This document shows positions 1-8,921 of a stretch of DNA of 64,000 bases, in pieces. The stretch comes from Virgibacillus oceani (GTDB taxonomy: Bacteria; Bacillota; Bacilli; Bacillales; Amphibacillaceae). The DNA is taken from positions 62,001 through 126,000 of the forward strand of contig NZ_BMFR01000007.1 of assembly GCF_014638995.1 (NCBI RefSeq), read 5' to 3'. The position numbers were made by a program, and so were the translations under genes. The stretch's first letter is position 1. Every line of letters begins with the position of its first letter. The notes below the pieces were generated by a model. It worked only from the letters and a program-made list of their open reading frames with translations. It did not search any database and was not told where the DNA came from.

Positions 1-131
1 GTGCATTATTGCTCATTTCAGCAGACGTTATTGGAAAAAACATACTTGCGCCGAGCGAAATCCCAGTTGGTATTGTTGTTGCCATTTTAAGTACACCGTA
101 TTTTGTGTACTTATTGATGAAGACGAAATAG
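1..131 (+). CDS. Iron-siderophore ABC transporter permease, FecCD family (3' end only)
   Basis: Open from the window edge to a TAG at 129-131, giving about 42 residues. They include the segment ADVIGKNILAPSEIPVGIVV and the end FVYLLMKTK. The APSEIPVGIV stretch is characteristic of the C-terminal part of FecCD-type permeases (FeuC/FhuG/YfhA group), which form the membrane channel for ferric siderophores. The downstream flavin reductase starts 15 bases later and is probably co-transcribed, which fits intracellular iron release. The subfamily cannot be told from this fragment. Confidence 0.8.
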   Translation, partial: ALLLISADVIGKNILAPSEIPVGIVVAILSTPYFVYLLMKTK

Positions 132-146
132 AAAGGCTGATTATAT

Positions 147-1160
147 ATGGACAAGCAATTAGAACTGTATGACGTTACAATCGTTGGCGGGGGACCAGTT
201 GGATTGTTTACCGCGTTTTACAGTGGAATGCGGGAAATGAAAACGAAAATAATAGAATACCTGCCATTTTTAGGCGGGAAGGTCTCGTATTTTTACCCCG
301 AGAAGATGATTCGTGACGTTGGAGGAATTCCCTCGGTTTCCGGTGATGAATTTACCGAGCAGTTAATTGAGCAGGCGAAGACATTTGATCCAACAGTAGT
401 GTTAGGAAGGCAAGTGACAACACTTCAGCAATTAGACAATGGAAATTTTATTATACGGACAAATGACGGAGAAGAGCATTATAGCCGAACGATTATTTTA
501 GCAACAGGATTTGGAAGTTTAAAAACGACCAAGTTAGATATTCCGGGAGCCGATAACTATGAAAACGGTAATCTGCATTATACTGTGCGCAATCTTGAAC
601 AGTTTAGCGGGAAAAGGGTAGTTATCTCCGGTGGCGGTAATTCTGCGATTGATTGGGCAAATGAACTGGAATCGATTGCTGAGGAGGTAACTCTGATTTA
701 TCGGAAAAACACGTTTTCCGGAATAGAAAGCAATATATCGAAAATGAAAAATTCATCTGTCAACGTGATTACACCATACAAAATTGTGAATCTGGCAGGA
801 GAAAGGGAAAATATATCTAGTGTGCTAATTGAAAATACAGAAGCAAATGATCAAAAAACAATTTCCCTTGATCATCTAATTGTCAACCATGGTTTTGCGA
901 TCGATCTTGGTGATATTGCTGAATGGGGATGTGACATGATTGACGGAACAATAAAGGTTGACAGTACGATGCAAACTTCGATACCGGGGATTTTTGCGGT
1001 AGGGGACATTGCAAACTACCAAAACAAGCTCCATTTAATCGCCGGTGGATTTAATGAAGGACCAATAGCAATAAACAGTGCTAAGCTGCATATAGCACCA
1101 AATGAGGAATTAAAGGCATTATTTTCTACAAATATGGAAACCTTTCAGGAAAATAGCTAA
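147..1160 (+). CDS. NAD(P)/FAD-dependent oxidoreductase (ferredoxin-NADP reductase type 2 / YcgT-IruO-like)
   Basis: This 337-residue protein has an FAD-binding GGGPVG motif at residues 14-19, a second dinucleotide-binding GGGNSAID motif near 162-169, and a C-terminal FAD motif GIFAVGDIAN. There is no CxxC redox pair, so it is the thioredoxin-reductase-like ferredoxin/flavodoxin reductase type (YumC, YcgT, S. aureus IruO) rather than TrxB. IruO-type enzymes supply electrons for haem degradation or siderophore reduction. Position directly after a siderophore permease supports a role in intracellular ferric-siderophore reduction (inference). A short hairpin terminator follows the stop. Confidence 0.85.
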   Translation: MDKQLELYDVTIVGGGPVGLFTAFYSGMREMKTKIIEYLPFLGGKVSYFYPEKMIRDVGGIPSVSGDEFTEQLIEQAKTFDPTVVLGRQVTTLQQLDNGNFIIRTNDGEEHYSRTIILATGFGSLKTTKLDIPGADNYENGNLHYTVRNLEQFSGKRVVISGGGNSAIDWANELESIAEEVTLIYRKNTFSGIESNISKMKNSSVNVITPYKIVNLAGERENISSVLIENTEANDQKTISLDHLIVNHGFAIDLGDIAEWGCDMIDGTIKVDSTMQTSIPGIFAVGDIANYQNKLHLIAGGFNEGPIAINSAKLHIAPNEELKALFSTNMETFQENS

Positions 1161-1185
1161 ACCTTTTGCAGGTTTAGCTTAATTT
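1155..1185 (+). terminator. Rho-independent terminator after the flavin reductase
   Basis: AGCTAAACC (1155-1163) pairs with GGTTTAGCT (1171-1179) across a 7-base loop and is followed by a short AT-rich tail. The stem overlaps the stop codon of the upstream gene. Confidence 0.6.
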
Positions 1186-1279
1186 ATGAAGTATTTTCAA
1201 CAATATTACGGAGATCATTGACTAATAGATAGAAACGGTAATAATAGACAGAGATGAATAAAAATCTGGAGGAACATGT

Positions 1280-2764
1280 ATGAAGAAGCTTGTAACACTT
1301 GTGCTAATAATTTTCCTGCTGCTCGGCTCCGCAACATCAATACACGCTGAGGAAGCAGATGGGGTGAAAGAACAGGTCATCTATTCAATTTTTGTTGACC
1401 GATTTAACAATATTGATCGCTCTCGTGATAAACAGGTTGATATTGACGATCCAAATGCTTACCACGGAGGAGACATTCAAGGGATTATTGATAAGTTGGA
1501 TTACATAAAAGAACTAGGGTTTACGACAATATCCCTATCCTCCATTATGGAAAACTCCCCAAACGGGTATCATGGTTATTGGATTGAGGACTTTTTTAAA
1601 GTAGAAGAAGAATTCGGTACATTAGAAGATGTTAGAAAGTTAGTCAATGAGGCACATGAGAAGGGTATAAAGGTTATCCTTGAATTCGTGCCAAATTACG
1701 TATCAGAAGACCATCCATTTGCAGACGATTCTAGTAAAACTAAATCCAATACCACTACAGACGCTTTGTGGCTGGATGGTGCTGTTACCCTAAATCAGGA
1801 AAATGAAGATGTAAAGAAAATGCTGTTGGAAGCAGCAGATTTTTGGTTGAACGAAACAGATATTGATGGGTTTCAGCTGCATGCAATTGAGCAATCCTCC
1901 ATAACGTTTTTAAAAGAATTTGTTAATCATGTAAAAGAAGTGAAACCAACTATTTATTTGACCGGGACTGTATTAAATCCTGACAAACTAACAGAGGAAT
2001 ATTTAGATGCTGGTATTCCATTAGTCGAATATGCACCACTGCAAGAAGCAATGGTCAACGTATTAACGAATGTTGGTACGCCACCTTCAGATATTTATAA
2101 AAAGTGGGAAGAAAGCGGGAAACGAACGGGCCTGGTCTATATTGACAATAAATTTACAGATCGATTTACTAGAAAGATTGTGGAAAGTGGGCAAAATCCG
2201 TTAACAACCTGGAAGCTGGCATTGGCTTATCTGTATACGACTCCAGGTGTACCGCTAATTTATCAGGGGTCGGAAATACCGATGGATGGGGATACACAGG
2301 AAGAAGTTCAGCAATTAGTGCAATTCAATAATAGTGATCCGGATTTACACGATTTTTTCAATAAAATTGCTGCAATCCGTACGCAATTTCCTGTGCTGTC
2401 CCATGGCAAATTTGAACTTGTGGATTCTAATGGTGCAATGAGTGTATTTAAGCGCTATGATGACAATGAAACAATGTTTATAGCCATCAATAATGATGTT
2501 AAAACCAGGTCGGTTCTAGTAGAAGATGTCCCTGAAGGAATGCAGCTAACCGGTTTAATTGGTGATGACATTGTTCGCAAAAATGATGATGAGAAGTATA
2601 AAATCGGTGTCGATAGGGAATCGGTTGAAATATATATTACTGAGAAGGATACTGGTCTAAATTGGGTGTATATAGGCATGATAGTAGGTGTATTTTTAAT
2701 CTTTGTTTTGTTTATTATCATGTTGAGCCTGAAACAGCGGAGAAGAGATCAAAAGCCTTTGTGA
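1280..2764 (+). CDS. Membrane-anchored GH13 (alpha-amylase family) protein, catalytic residues replaced
   Basis: This 494-residue protein has a signal peptide (residues 1-23, ending IHA), a GH13 barrel, a beta-sandwich-like C domain, and a single C-terminal membrane helix (about 463-484) followed by a basic tail, so the enzyme domain should lie outside the cell. The fold markers YHGYW (97-101) and YQGSEIP (328-334) are clear. The conserved GH13 regions are altered: region I reads EFVPNY where DxVxNH is expected; region II reads GFQLH, with His201 at the nucleophile Asp position and Gln for Arg; region III reads TGT, with Thr230 for the acid/base Glu; region IV reads IDNKF, with Lys291-Phe292 for His-Asp. 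It is therefore probably a non-hydrolytic carbohydrate-binding pseudoenzyme. RBS GGAGG precedes the ATG. Confidence 0.85.
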   Translation: MKKLVTLVLIIFLLLGSATSIHAEEADGVKEQVIYSIFVDRFNNIDRSRDKQVDIDDPNAYHGGDIQGIIDKLDYIKELGFTTISLSSIMENSPNGYHGYWIEDFFKVEEEFGTLEDVRKLVNEAHEKGIKVILEFVPNYVSEDHPFADDSSKTKSNTTTDALWLDGAVTLNQENEDVKKMLLEAADFWLNETDIDGFQLHAIEQSSITFLKEFVNHVKEVKPTIYLTGTVLNPDKLTEEYLDAGIPLVEYAPLQEAMVNVLTNVGTPPSDIYKKWEESGKRTGLVYIDNKFTDRFTRKIVESGQNPLTTWKLALAYLYTTPGVPLIYQGSEIPMDGDTQEEVQQLVQFNNSDPDLHDFFNKIAAIRTQFPVLSHGKFELVDSNGAMSVFKRYDDNETMFIAINNDVKTRSVLVEDVPEGMQLTGLIGDDIVRKNDDEKYKIGVDRESVEIYITEKDTGLNWVYIGMIVGVFLIFVLFIIMLSLKQRRRDQKPL

Positions 2765-2799
2765 TAAATGTTTTATGAATTTAAAAAGAAACATCCTAT

Positions 2800-2833
2800 T
2801 CACACGTGCAGTAAAATCGCGTGTGATTTTTTT
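2800..2833 (+). terminator. Rho-independent terminator after the GH13 gene
   Basis: TCACACG (2800-2806) pairs with CGTGTGA (2820-2826) and is followed directly by a run of seven T. Confidence 0.75.
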
Positions 2834-2986
2834 GTTGGAAATACATATAAAGTTCTACGTTTAATAATTTGAGACACACTGGAAAGAAATTTTGCTGCAT
2901 ATCGTTGGAGGAGGCGCTGAAGTTTCGCCCATTATAAAAGGAACTGCGATTCACAGCCCCTTTCGTATTGGTACATATAAGGGGAT

Positions 2987-3853
2987 TCACCCATTCACAA
3001 TCATCCCGCCATTTACATGAATCATCTGTCCGGTGATATAGCTAGCATCCTCACTTGCCAAATAGACGTAAGCCGGACCTAATTCACTGGGGTTCCCATA
3101 TCGTTTCATTGGTGTATTTCCCCCAAATTCATCGACCTTTTCCTTGGTAAAGGTTGATGGTATTAGCGGAGTCCATATCGGTCCAGGTGCCACAGCATTT
3201 ACCCGAATTCCTTGAGAAACTAAAGATTGTGATAAAGAACGGGTAAAGCTTGTTATAGCGCCCTTAGTTGCTGAATAATCAATCAGGTCTTTATTACCTT
3301 GATATGCTGTAATGGAAGACGTATTAATAATTGAGCTGCCTTCCAGTAAATTCGGCAATACAGCCTTTGTCATATAAAATGCCCCAAAAATATTTGTCCG
3401 AAAAGTTTTCTCAAGCTGATCATTTGAAATATCCATAAAATCTGCTTGCGGGTGTTGTTCAGCCGCGTTATTAACAAGAATATCGATTTTACCAAATTGA
3501 TCGATTGTTTGGGTGATGGCGGATTCACAAAAAGCCTGGTTGCCAATGTCACCGTCAATTAATAAACATGTTCTGCCTTCCTGTTCAACTATTCGCTTTG
3601 TCTCATTAGCGTCATCATGTTCATCTAAATAGACAATGACAATATCAGCACCTTCCTTAGCATAATGAACACTGATTGCTCGTCCTATTCCACTATCTCC
3701 ACCGGTTATAATCGCGACTTTGTTTTTTAATTTATTGTTTCCCTGGTAATTTTCCTTGATAAACTCTGGCTCTGGGGTCATTTTTGATTCTATTCCAGGC
3801 TGTCTCTGCTGTTTCTGTGACGGTGGGGTTTGTTTTTGATTTTCTTGTGTCAT
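2987..3853 (-). CDS. SDR-family oxidoreductase, general-stress type (YdaD/YhdF-like)
   Basis: This 288-residue short-chain dehydrogenase has a Gln/Pro-rich N-terminal extension of about 45 residues, then the cofactor motif TGGDSGIGRA, the NNAA motif, and the catalytic Ser...YSATK. The extension and the TGGDSGIGRA form match B. subtilis general stress SDRs such as YdaD (GS39) and YhdF; the substrate is unknown. RBS AGGAGG lies upstream. About 45 bases upstream is a GGGAAT with a weak GATTGA 13 bases before it, a poor match to a SigB promoter, so stress control is only suggested. It is a single-gene unit, convergent with the GH13 gene. Confidence 0.85.
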   Translation of the reverse strand: MTQENQKQTPPSQKQQRQPGIESKMTPEPEFIKENYQGNNKLKNKVAIITGGDSGIGRAISVHYAKEGADIVIVYLDEHDDANETKRIVEQEGRTCLLIDGDIGNQAFCESAITQTIDQFGKIDILVNNAAEQHPQADFMDISNDQLEKTFRTNIFGAFYMTKAVLPNLLEGSSIINTSSITAYQGNKDLIDYSATKGAITSFTRSLSQSLVSQGIRVNAVAPGPIWTPLIPSTFTKEKVDEFGGNTPMKRYGNPSELGPAYVYLASEDASYITGQMIHVNGGMIVNG

Positions 3854-4031
3854 CGAAAGTAACCTCCTATTTGTGTATATAATTATCCATTCCCTTATTA
3901 GTACGATTCAATCTTTTTACATACAAAAAATTAGGGGGCTGAACATGACTAAAACGATTGGCTCGATAGATAAACGATGACGGGAAAGGGACGATAATTT
4001 TTTAACGCTAAGGATGTTAATACGTACTTGA

Positions 4032-4463
4032 CGTAAACTGCGACGTAATATTCTCGGGTCGCCGTCCGGGATCGCTGCGGGCGGATGCGCACCTTAGGGC
4101 ACGGCCTCAGTCTCCTCGAGAAACCCACTCTTTGGTGTCTTCGGACTCGTGCTTTTCTGAGCAGGAGTCACCGCCCGCAGCGATGCCGGACTAGTGAAGT
4201 GGAATTAATATATATCGGTACTTGCATAGATTATAATTATTAAATATAAAGTATCTATAATCTTTAAGAAATCATGATTACGTTATAAATACACTTACTA
4301 GCAGCCCGTATACACGGAGACTCCTGTGGGAGATGAGGCATCGGTGAGACCCCGGAGTGCGTCAGCACGAGGAGGCTCATCAGCCGCCCACGGAAAGCGT
4401 AGTGTATACGGGCTGCGGAATCGAAGAACATCATAAAATGTAATACTTATGTCGCAGTCTACG
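4032..4463. repeat. MITE-like dispersed repeat, copy 1 (432 bp, two long hairpins)
   Basis: The ends are imperfect inverted repeats: CGTAAACTGCGAC (4032-4044) against GTCGCAGTCTACG (4451-4463), 12 of 13 pairing. Inside are two GC-rich hairpins in an AT-rich background. The first pairs 4064-4084 with 4171-4191 (20 of 21). The second pairs GCAGCCCGTATACAC (4301-4315) perfectly with 4402-4416. A second copy lies at 28675-29122, and rearranged or partial copies at about 13921-14032 and 63421-63488. No transposase is encoded, so any mobility would have to be supplied in trans. No clear target-site duplication was seen. Confidence 0.85.
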
Positions 4464-4501
4464 GATAATTATTAGTAAGCAATACGAAAAATCAAAGCAG
4501 A

Positions 4502-4539
4502 AAATCCGAACTGATAAAAAGAATTCATAGTTCGGATTT
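4502..4539. terminator. Stem-loop with 11-bp stem downstream of yppF-like gene
   Basis: AAATCCGAACT (4502-4512) pairs perfectly with AGTTCGGATTT (4529-4539). It sits just past the stop of the minus-strand yppF-like gene and could terminate it, though the following T tract is imperfect. A closely similar hairpin lies at 63525-63577, also next to a fragment of the dispersed repeat, so it may belong to the repeat family rather than to the gene. Confidence 0.5.
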
Positions 4540-4571
4540 CTCTTTGACTACACGTTCCAGCTGCTTACCAA

Positions 4572-4760
4572 CTAATACATATACTCATGTGAGGATCTTG
4601 CACCTTGTTTGTCTAAATAGTTATATATTTCTCTGTAAGCAAGTAAATCAATTTCACCAGCTATGTACTTGTTTTGATAAAAGTCGAGAAGCTGGTTGAT
4701 AGATTCGAATTTTCGTTTGCGGTCATGCTCATAGGCTTTGATTAATTCGGTTAGCTGCAT
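4572..4760 (-). CDS. YppF-like small protein
   Basis: This 62-residue protein contains the segments LLDFYQNKYIAGEID and YREIYNYLDKQGA, which resemble the YppF family (about 60 residues, uncharacterised, common in Bacillus). It has no membrane segment or signal peptide. A strong site AGGAGGGAG lies 8 bases before the ATG. It is a single gene convergent with the repeat region. Function unknown. Confidence 0.7.
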   Translation of the reverse strand: MQLTELIKAYEHDRKRKFESINQLLDFYQNKYIAGEIDLLAYREIYNYLDKQGARSSHEYMY

Positions 4761-4835
4761 GGACTATCTCCCTCCTATATTTCCTGAAAAACTTGTACCA
4801 AAAGCTCGTTTTTCTGAAATATATGAGGCAGTTTG

Positions 4836-6074
4836 CTAGTTTATGCTAACCGATTCGTTTTTCCTCGTAATGATGAATGAAATCCATATGATTGCAATAC
4901 TAATGACCATTAGGACACTTGCCCCCAGCAAGCCATGGGATATAAACGGAATGGAGCTGAATCCGCACCACTGAGCAAATCCATTTCCGAACAAAAATAA
5001 TTCATTTAAAGCAAATCCGATAAAAAAGATTAGGAATCCTGCCTGCATTAGATGGTTACGCATATTAATAATCCCAATTAATTGAAACTGCGTTAAAATA
5101 AATGTGCTGACGAACCCTAGCAATGAAAAATGCAGGTAGCCAATGATCACACTTCTTGTCTCATACACAAGACTTGCCATTGTTGGGGAAATTAACCCAA
5201 GTTCCATTGTGCTTTTAACAATTAATAAGAAAAAAGTGATCCATAGACATATAACCGTTACATCATGAAATTTCCTATATAAACGTACCCAAATTCCTTT
5301 AAATGCAATGATGACACCAAATACGCCAATCCATTGACCGATACCGCCAATTGTTGCAAGTACCTGGCTATGACCTCCTAATTCAACCCAAAGCACGGAT
5401 AAATAGTACCCGGGAAATAATGATAGGAAATAGATCCAAAATCCAGCTATCAGCAGAGAATGGTTAAATACAATTTGCTTTTGGTGCAGGACAATGATAA
5501 ATAAGCCGATTAAAAATAAATACAGCCAGCCATTGTATTGGAAATGCAAATAAAAGTAAATGGCCATATCAAACACATAGCTGTCCCGAAGTCCATTTGC
5601 TGCAATTACACCAAGTGAAAACGGTCCAATCGAAGAGATGACTAATGCCAGTAAAGAGCCATTAATAAAATATTTACCTGGTTTTGGTATACCTAATTGT
5701 CCGTTTAATTCCCGGTAAATAAACAGTGCCGCCCAATATTCTACTAAAATGTGCAGGCTTGACATAATAATTGAGTATAGTCCGTATCCTTGATATACAA
5801 ACGCACCAAACATTAAAAATGACGTTACAAATAGTGCGATTGCAACGACTTTCGCTTGTTTCTTTTGTCTAATTGTTTTCCAAAAGATAGATAAGAAAAT
5901 AATGAAAGCTCCTAAAAAGGCCCAGCCTAAAATAGCTAAATGTGAATGACCATGCATGACGTTTGTATAGGGAAGCGATGTATCAGGGTTAAACGGGTAA
6001 AACCGCATCCACAATCCTGATATCGCTGTAATCGCAAATAATAAAAATGTAAAATGAACAAAAAGCCGTGGCAT
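4836..6074 (-). CDS. Haem-copper-oxidase-subunit-I-like / NnrS-like membrane protein
   Basis: This 412-residue protein has about 12 hydrophobic segments. His residues lie at helix ends: HGHSH (41-45), HILVEYW, HFQYNGW, YLHFSLLGF and HGLLG. The HGHSHLAILGW pattern and overall layout resemble the subunit-I fold of cbb3-type oxidases and NnrS-like proteins, but the full set of haem and CuB ligands cannot be confirmed by eye and no subunit II is adjacent. Such stand-alone proteins are often tied to nitric-oxide or haem/copper handling (inference). RBS AAGGAGG precedes the start. A distant relative of the same superfamily lies at 16085-17344. Confidence 0.65.
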   Translation of the reverse strand: MPRLFVHFTFLLFAITAISGLWMRFYPFNPDTSLPYTNVMHGHSHLAILGWAFLGAFIIFLSIFWKTIRQKKQAKVVAIALFVTSFLMFGAFVYQGYGLYSIIMSSLHILVEYWAALFIYRELNGQLGIPKPGKYFINGSLLALVISSIGPFSLGVIAANGLRDSYVFDMAIYFYLHFQYNGWLYLFLIGLFIIVLHQKQIVFNHSLLIAGFWIYFLSLFPGYYLSVLWVELGGHSQVLATIGGIGQWIGVFGVIIAFKGIWVRLYRKFHDVTVICLWITFFLLIVKSTMELGLISPTMASLVYETRSVIIGYLHFSLLGFVSTFILTQFQLIGIINMRNHLMQAGFLIFFIGFALNELFLFGNGFAQWCGFSSIPFISHGLLGASVLMVISIAIIWISFIITRKNESVSIN

Positions 6075-6263
6075 CGGTTTGATACCTCCTTAATTCCAAC
6101 TATCTATTATTTTCGTAAAATGGGACAAAAGATGCAAGCGGAAAAGACATAATGTCAAAAAAATATAACATTTATATGACAGATTGGAGAAAATTATTGT
6201 GTCTATATGGTATTCTGGAATATGAATTACTTTTTTGAATCTTTTAAAAGGGAGTGATTTTAT

Positions 6264-6329
6264 ATGAGTTTAAATATTAATTTTAATTTCATTGAAAACA
6301 GGTTCACGGAAGTGATACTAAAAAAATAA
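6264..6329 (+). CDS. Possible 21-residue leader peptide before the DinB gene
   Basis: An ATG 7 bases after GGGAGTG opens a 21-codon frame ending in TAA, 18 bases before the TTG start of the DinB-like gene. The peptide resembles nothing I recognise. It could be a chance open frame; only the ribosome site and position argue for it. Confidence 0.25.
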   Translation: MSLNINFNFIENRFTEVILKK

Positions 6330-6347
6330 TAGTGTGGAGGGATCCTA

Positions 6348-6833
6348 TTGCAGACATTGTTTCGCTACAATTGGATGGTAAGAGAAGAATGGTATCATTG
6401 GTGTGAGCAGGTAGAGGAGGATGAACTTCTTTATATCCGAACAGGTGGAGTAGGTGGGATTTTAAATACTCTGTTTCACATTGCTGATGTTGAATGGAGC
6501 TGTTTTCGTGTTCTTCAAGGGAAGGATGATTTTCAGGAAAGCTTTGAGTCATATCGCAGCCTGAAAAAAGTCAGAGCGTTAGATGCTGCATTTCGACCAG
6601 AAGTGGAAGAATTTGTTCATAATTGGAACAATAGTATGGAGAATCGTGTCTTGGAAGATCGTTTGCCAGATGGAGGAATTCAAACTTACGCATGGGGCGA
6701 GGTAATGCGACATGTAATTGCCCACGAAATTCATCATATTGGACAGTTGTCTGTCTGGGCCAGGGAAATCGGGAAAAAGCCGGTTTCAGCTAACTTAATT
6801 AGACGAGGACTTTTTACTATTTCAAACAGGTAA
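6348..6833 (+). CDS. DinB/YfiT-superfamily protein (YjoA-like)
   Basis: This 161-residue protein starts with TTG, chosen because GGAGGG lies 8 bases upstream. It has the DinB four-helix pattern with the metal-binding His triad: His44 in TLFHIADVEW, and His126 and His130 in HVIAHEIHHIGQL. The superfamily includes DNA-damage-inducible DinB proteins and bacillithiol-S-transferases; length and motif spacing resemble B. subtilis YjoA. Enzyme activity and substrate are unknown. It is transcribed alone and followed by a terminator. Confidence 0.8.
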   Translation: MQTLFRYNWMVREEWYHWCEQVEEDELLYIRTGGVGGILNTLFHIADVEWSCFRVLQGKDDFQESFESYRSLKKVRALDAAFRPEVEEFVHNWNNSMENRVLEDRLPDGGIQTYAWGEVMRHVIAHEIHHIGQLSVWAREIGKKPVSANLIRRGLFTISNR

Positions 6834-6850
6834 TGTTTTGTGTAAGGAGA

Positions 6851-6902
6851 GAAAGAGAACGTATGGCTGAAATAAATCAGGCACATGCGTCTCTTTCTTT
6901 TC
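6851..6902 (+). terminator. Terminator after the DinB-like gene
   Basis: The arm at 6851-6865 pairs with 6884-6897 over about 14 bp with one bulge and one G-T pair, and is followed by TTTT. Confidence 0.6.
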
Positions 6903-7035
6903 CAATAAAATAAATGTATTCGCAGATAAAAGAAATGAATCCCACGCGAGCACCGCACCTTCAACATGACTTACCAAAAGTCACCTGTTCACAAAAAAAG
7001 CTACCCCAGTAGTACTGGACTAGCCTAATCAGAAT

Positions 7036-7896
7036 TTACTTATATTCATCATTCAAGAAAAATAATGCAATAGTCCCTGGGCCAGCATGCGCTCCGATTG
7101 CCGACCCTACCATTTCAATTACGATTTCTTTCGGATTAAATTTTTCTTTAATCACTTCAGCTAGTTTTTCCGCTCTTTCGATATCATCTCCGTGGCTGAT
7201 TCCGATAACCTGATTTTTAAAATCGGTACCACGTTCTTCCATGATTTCAACGATTCGCCCCAATAATTTTTTGGAACCTCTAATTTTTTCAAGCGGAACT
7301 AATTTTCCATCATCAACATGGAGTATTGGTTTAATTTTTAAAAGGGAACCAACGAATGCAGCTGTTTTACTGACACGCCCACCTCGATACAAATATTCAA
7401 GATCATCTACCGTAAAAATATGCTCCATATGCTTAGCGTGGTATGTAGCCATTTCAATTATTTCATCAACACCTGCACCCGATTTTGCTAGTTGTGCTGC
7501 ACGAAGTACTACCAGACCATATCCAATAGATGCACACTTCGTATCGATTACATGGATAGGAGCGTCCGGGTATTTTTCCTTCACTTCCTGCTCCATCATC
7601 TTCCCTGTTTGGTAGGTGCCAGACAATTCAGAAGAAAATGCAATATAGATTAAGGGTTGATTTGCTTCGGCGTAAGATGTAAAAATAGTTTTAAAGGTTT
7701 GTGGAGATACTTGTGATGTCTTAGGACTTTTTCCTTCCCGCATTGCGTCATACACCGATTTTGGTGATATTGTTTTTCCATCTTCATATTCTTTTTCATC
7801 TAAATGTACCGTTAATGATACCATTTCAATGTCAAATTCGTTATAATGTTTTGTTGACAGATCAGATGCTGAATCTGCAAGAATTTTTACGCTCAT
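7036..7896 (-). CDS. DegV family fatty-acid-binding protein
   Basis: This 286-residue protein has DegV hallmarks: ILADSASDLS at the N-terminus, TSQVSPQTF, SSELSGTYQT, YRGGRVSKTAA, and HAGPGTIALFF at the C-terminus. DegV/FakB proteins bind a fatty acid and present it to the kinase FakA; no fakA homologue lies in this window. The cell location should be cytosolic. It is a single gene, divergent from the YitT-family gene. Confidence 0.9.
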   Translation of the reverse strand: MSVKILADSASDLSTKHYNEFDIEMVSLTVHLDEKEYEDGKTISPKSVYDAMREGKSPKTSQVSPQTFKTIFTSYAEANQPLIYIAFSSELSGTYQTGKMMEQEVKEKYPDAPIHVIDTKCASIGYGLVVLRAAQLAKSGAGVDEIIEMATYHAKHMEHIFTVDDLEYLYRGGRVSKTAAFVGSLLKIKPILHVDDGKLVPLEKIRGSKKLLGRIVEIMEERGTDFKNQVIGISHGDDIERAEKLAEVIKEKFNPKEIVIEMVGSAIGAHAGPGTIALFFLNDEYK

Positions 7897-8049
7897 TAGT
7901 TACACCTTCATTCCTATAATAAACTTGTATTTCTTTAAGTTTATAGCTATAACGATGGTTAGTCAAAGATATTTAAATAATATTAAAAAAAGTATAACAA
8001 TGTATTGGACAGCTGTCAGATGCATGCTGGCTATATAAGGAGGGTTGTC

Positions 8050-8895
8050 ATGTTTTTGTTTGAAGCAAAGCGAATTATTATCGTAGTATTTGGTGCTTTA
8101 TTAAATGCGATTTCCTTGAACTTCTTTTTAATTGGCGCCAATGTTTACGCTAGTGGATTTACTGGTGCCGCTCAGCTGATTTCCAGTGTGTTTAATGACT
8201 TTGTGGGAATTGGGATAAGTACTGGTATTCTATTATTCATTCTAAATATCCCTGTTGCCATTTTGGGATGGTTTAAGGTTGGAAAAGGGTTTACAGTATA
8301 CAGTGCTATATCTGTTGCATGTACTACTATATTTCTTGAAGTACTGCCGATTATTCACATTTCAGAAGACATTATATTGAATGCCGTATTTGGCGGGGTA
8401 ATTGGGGGTACTGGTGTTGGGATTACATTGAAACTGGGTGCATCAACAGGTGGTATGGATATTGTCGCGATGGTACTGTCACGGATGAAAGACAGACCGA
8501 TTGGTACGTATTTTTTATTGCTGAATGCAGTGATTATTGCGATGGCAGGTATTCTCTATGAGCCTGAAAATGCATTGTATACATTGTTAACACTGTATGT
8601 AACGACACGCGTGATTGATGCGATACATACTCGTCACGAAAAAGTTACAGCTATGATCATTACACACAAAGCGGACGAATTGCAAAAGGCAATCCATAAC
8701 AAAATGGTGCGTGGTATTACTATATTACCTGCAAAAGGTGCGTATACACGGGAAGATAAAAACATGATGTATCTTGTCGTTACACGATATGAGCTATACG
8801 ATCTTGAGAAAATTATTTCTGAAATAGATCCAAATGCTTTTACGAACATTGTTCAAACAACAGGCATTTTCGGTTTTTTCAGACGTGATGGCTAA
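8050..8895 (+). CDS. YitT family membrane protein (DUF161 + DUF2179)
   Basis: The frame is open from 8005, but AAGGAGGG lies 6 bases before the ATG at 8050, so I take 281 residues starting MFLFEAK. Five or six membrane helices carry the typical segments LNAISLNFFLIGANVYASG and GGVIGGTGVGITLKLGASTG. A C-terminal cytosolic DUF2179 domain follows (from about residue 205, with MVRGITILPAKGAYT). The family (YitT, YqfU, YpjC, YvjA) is widespread in Bacillus and its transport role is not established. A small lipoprotein gene follows 26 bases downstream. Confidence 0.85.
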   Translation: MFLFEAKRIIIVVFGALLNAISLNFFLIGANVYASGFTGAAQLISSVFNDFVGIGISTGILLFILNIPVAILGWFKVGKGFTVYSAISVACTTIFLEVLPIIHISEDIILNAVFGGVIGGTGVGITLKLGASTGGMDIVAMVLSRMKDRPIGTYFLLLNAVIIAMAGILYEPENALYTLLTLYVTTRVIDAIHTRHEKVTAMIITHKADELQKAIHNKMVRGITILPAKGAYTREDKNMMYLVVTRYELYDLEKIISEIDPNAFTNIVQTTGIFGFFRRDG

Positions 8896-8921
8896 ACATT
8901 TCAGCAGAGGGGCAAAAAGCT

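Noticed and set aside
2796..2990. A 64-residue minus-strand frame next to the SDR gene
   Set aside because: It runs through a terminator stem and has no ribosome site or family match.
6148..6158. A short palindrome GACATAATGTC as an operator
   Set aside because: Eleven bases of simple symmetry in an AT-rich intergenic region is not enough to call a site.
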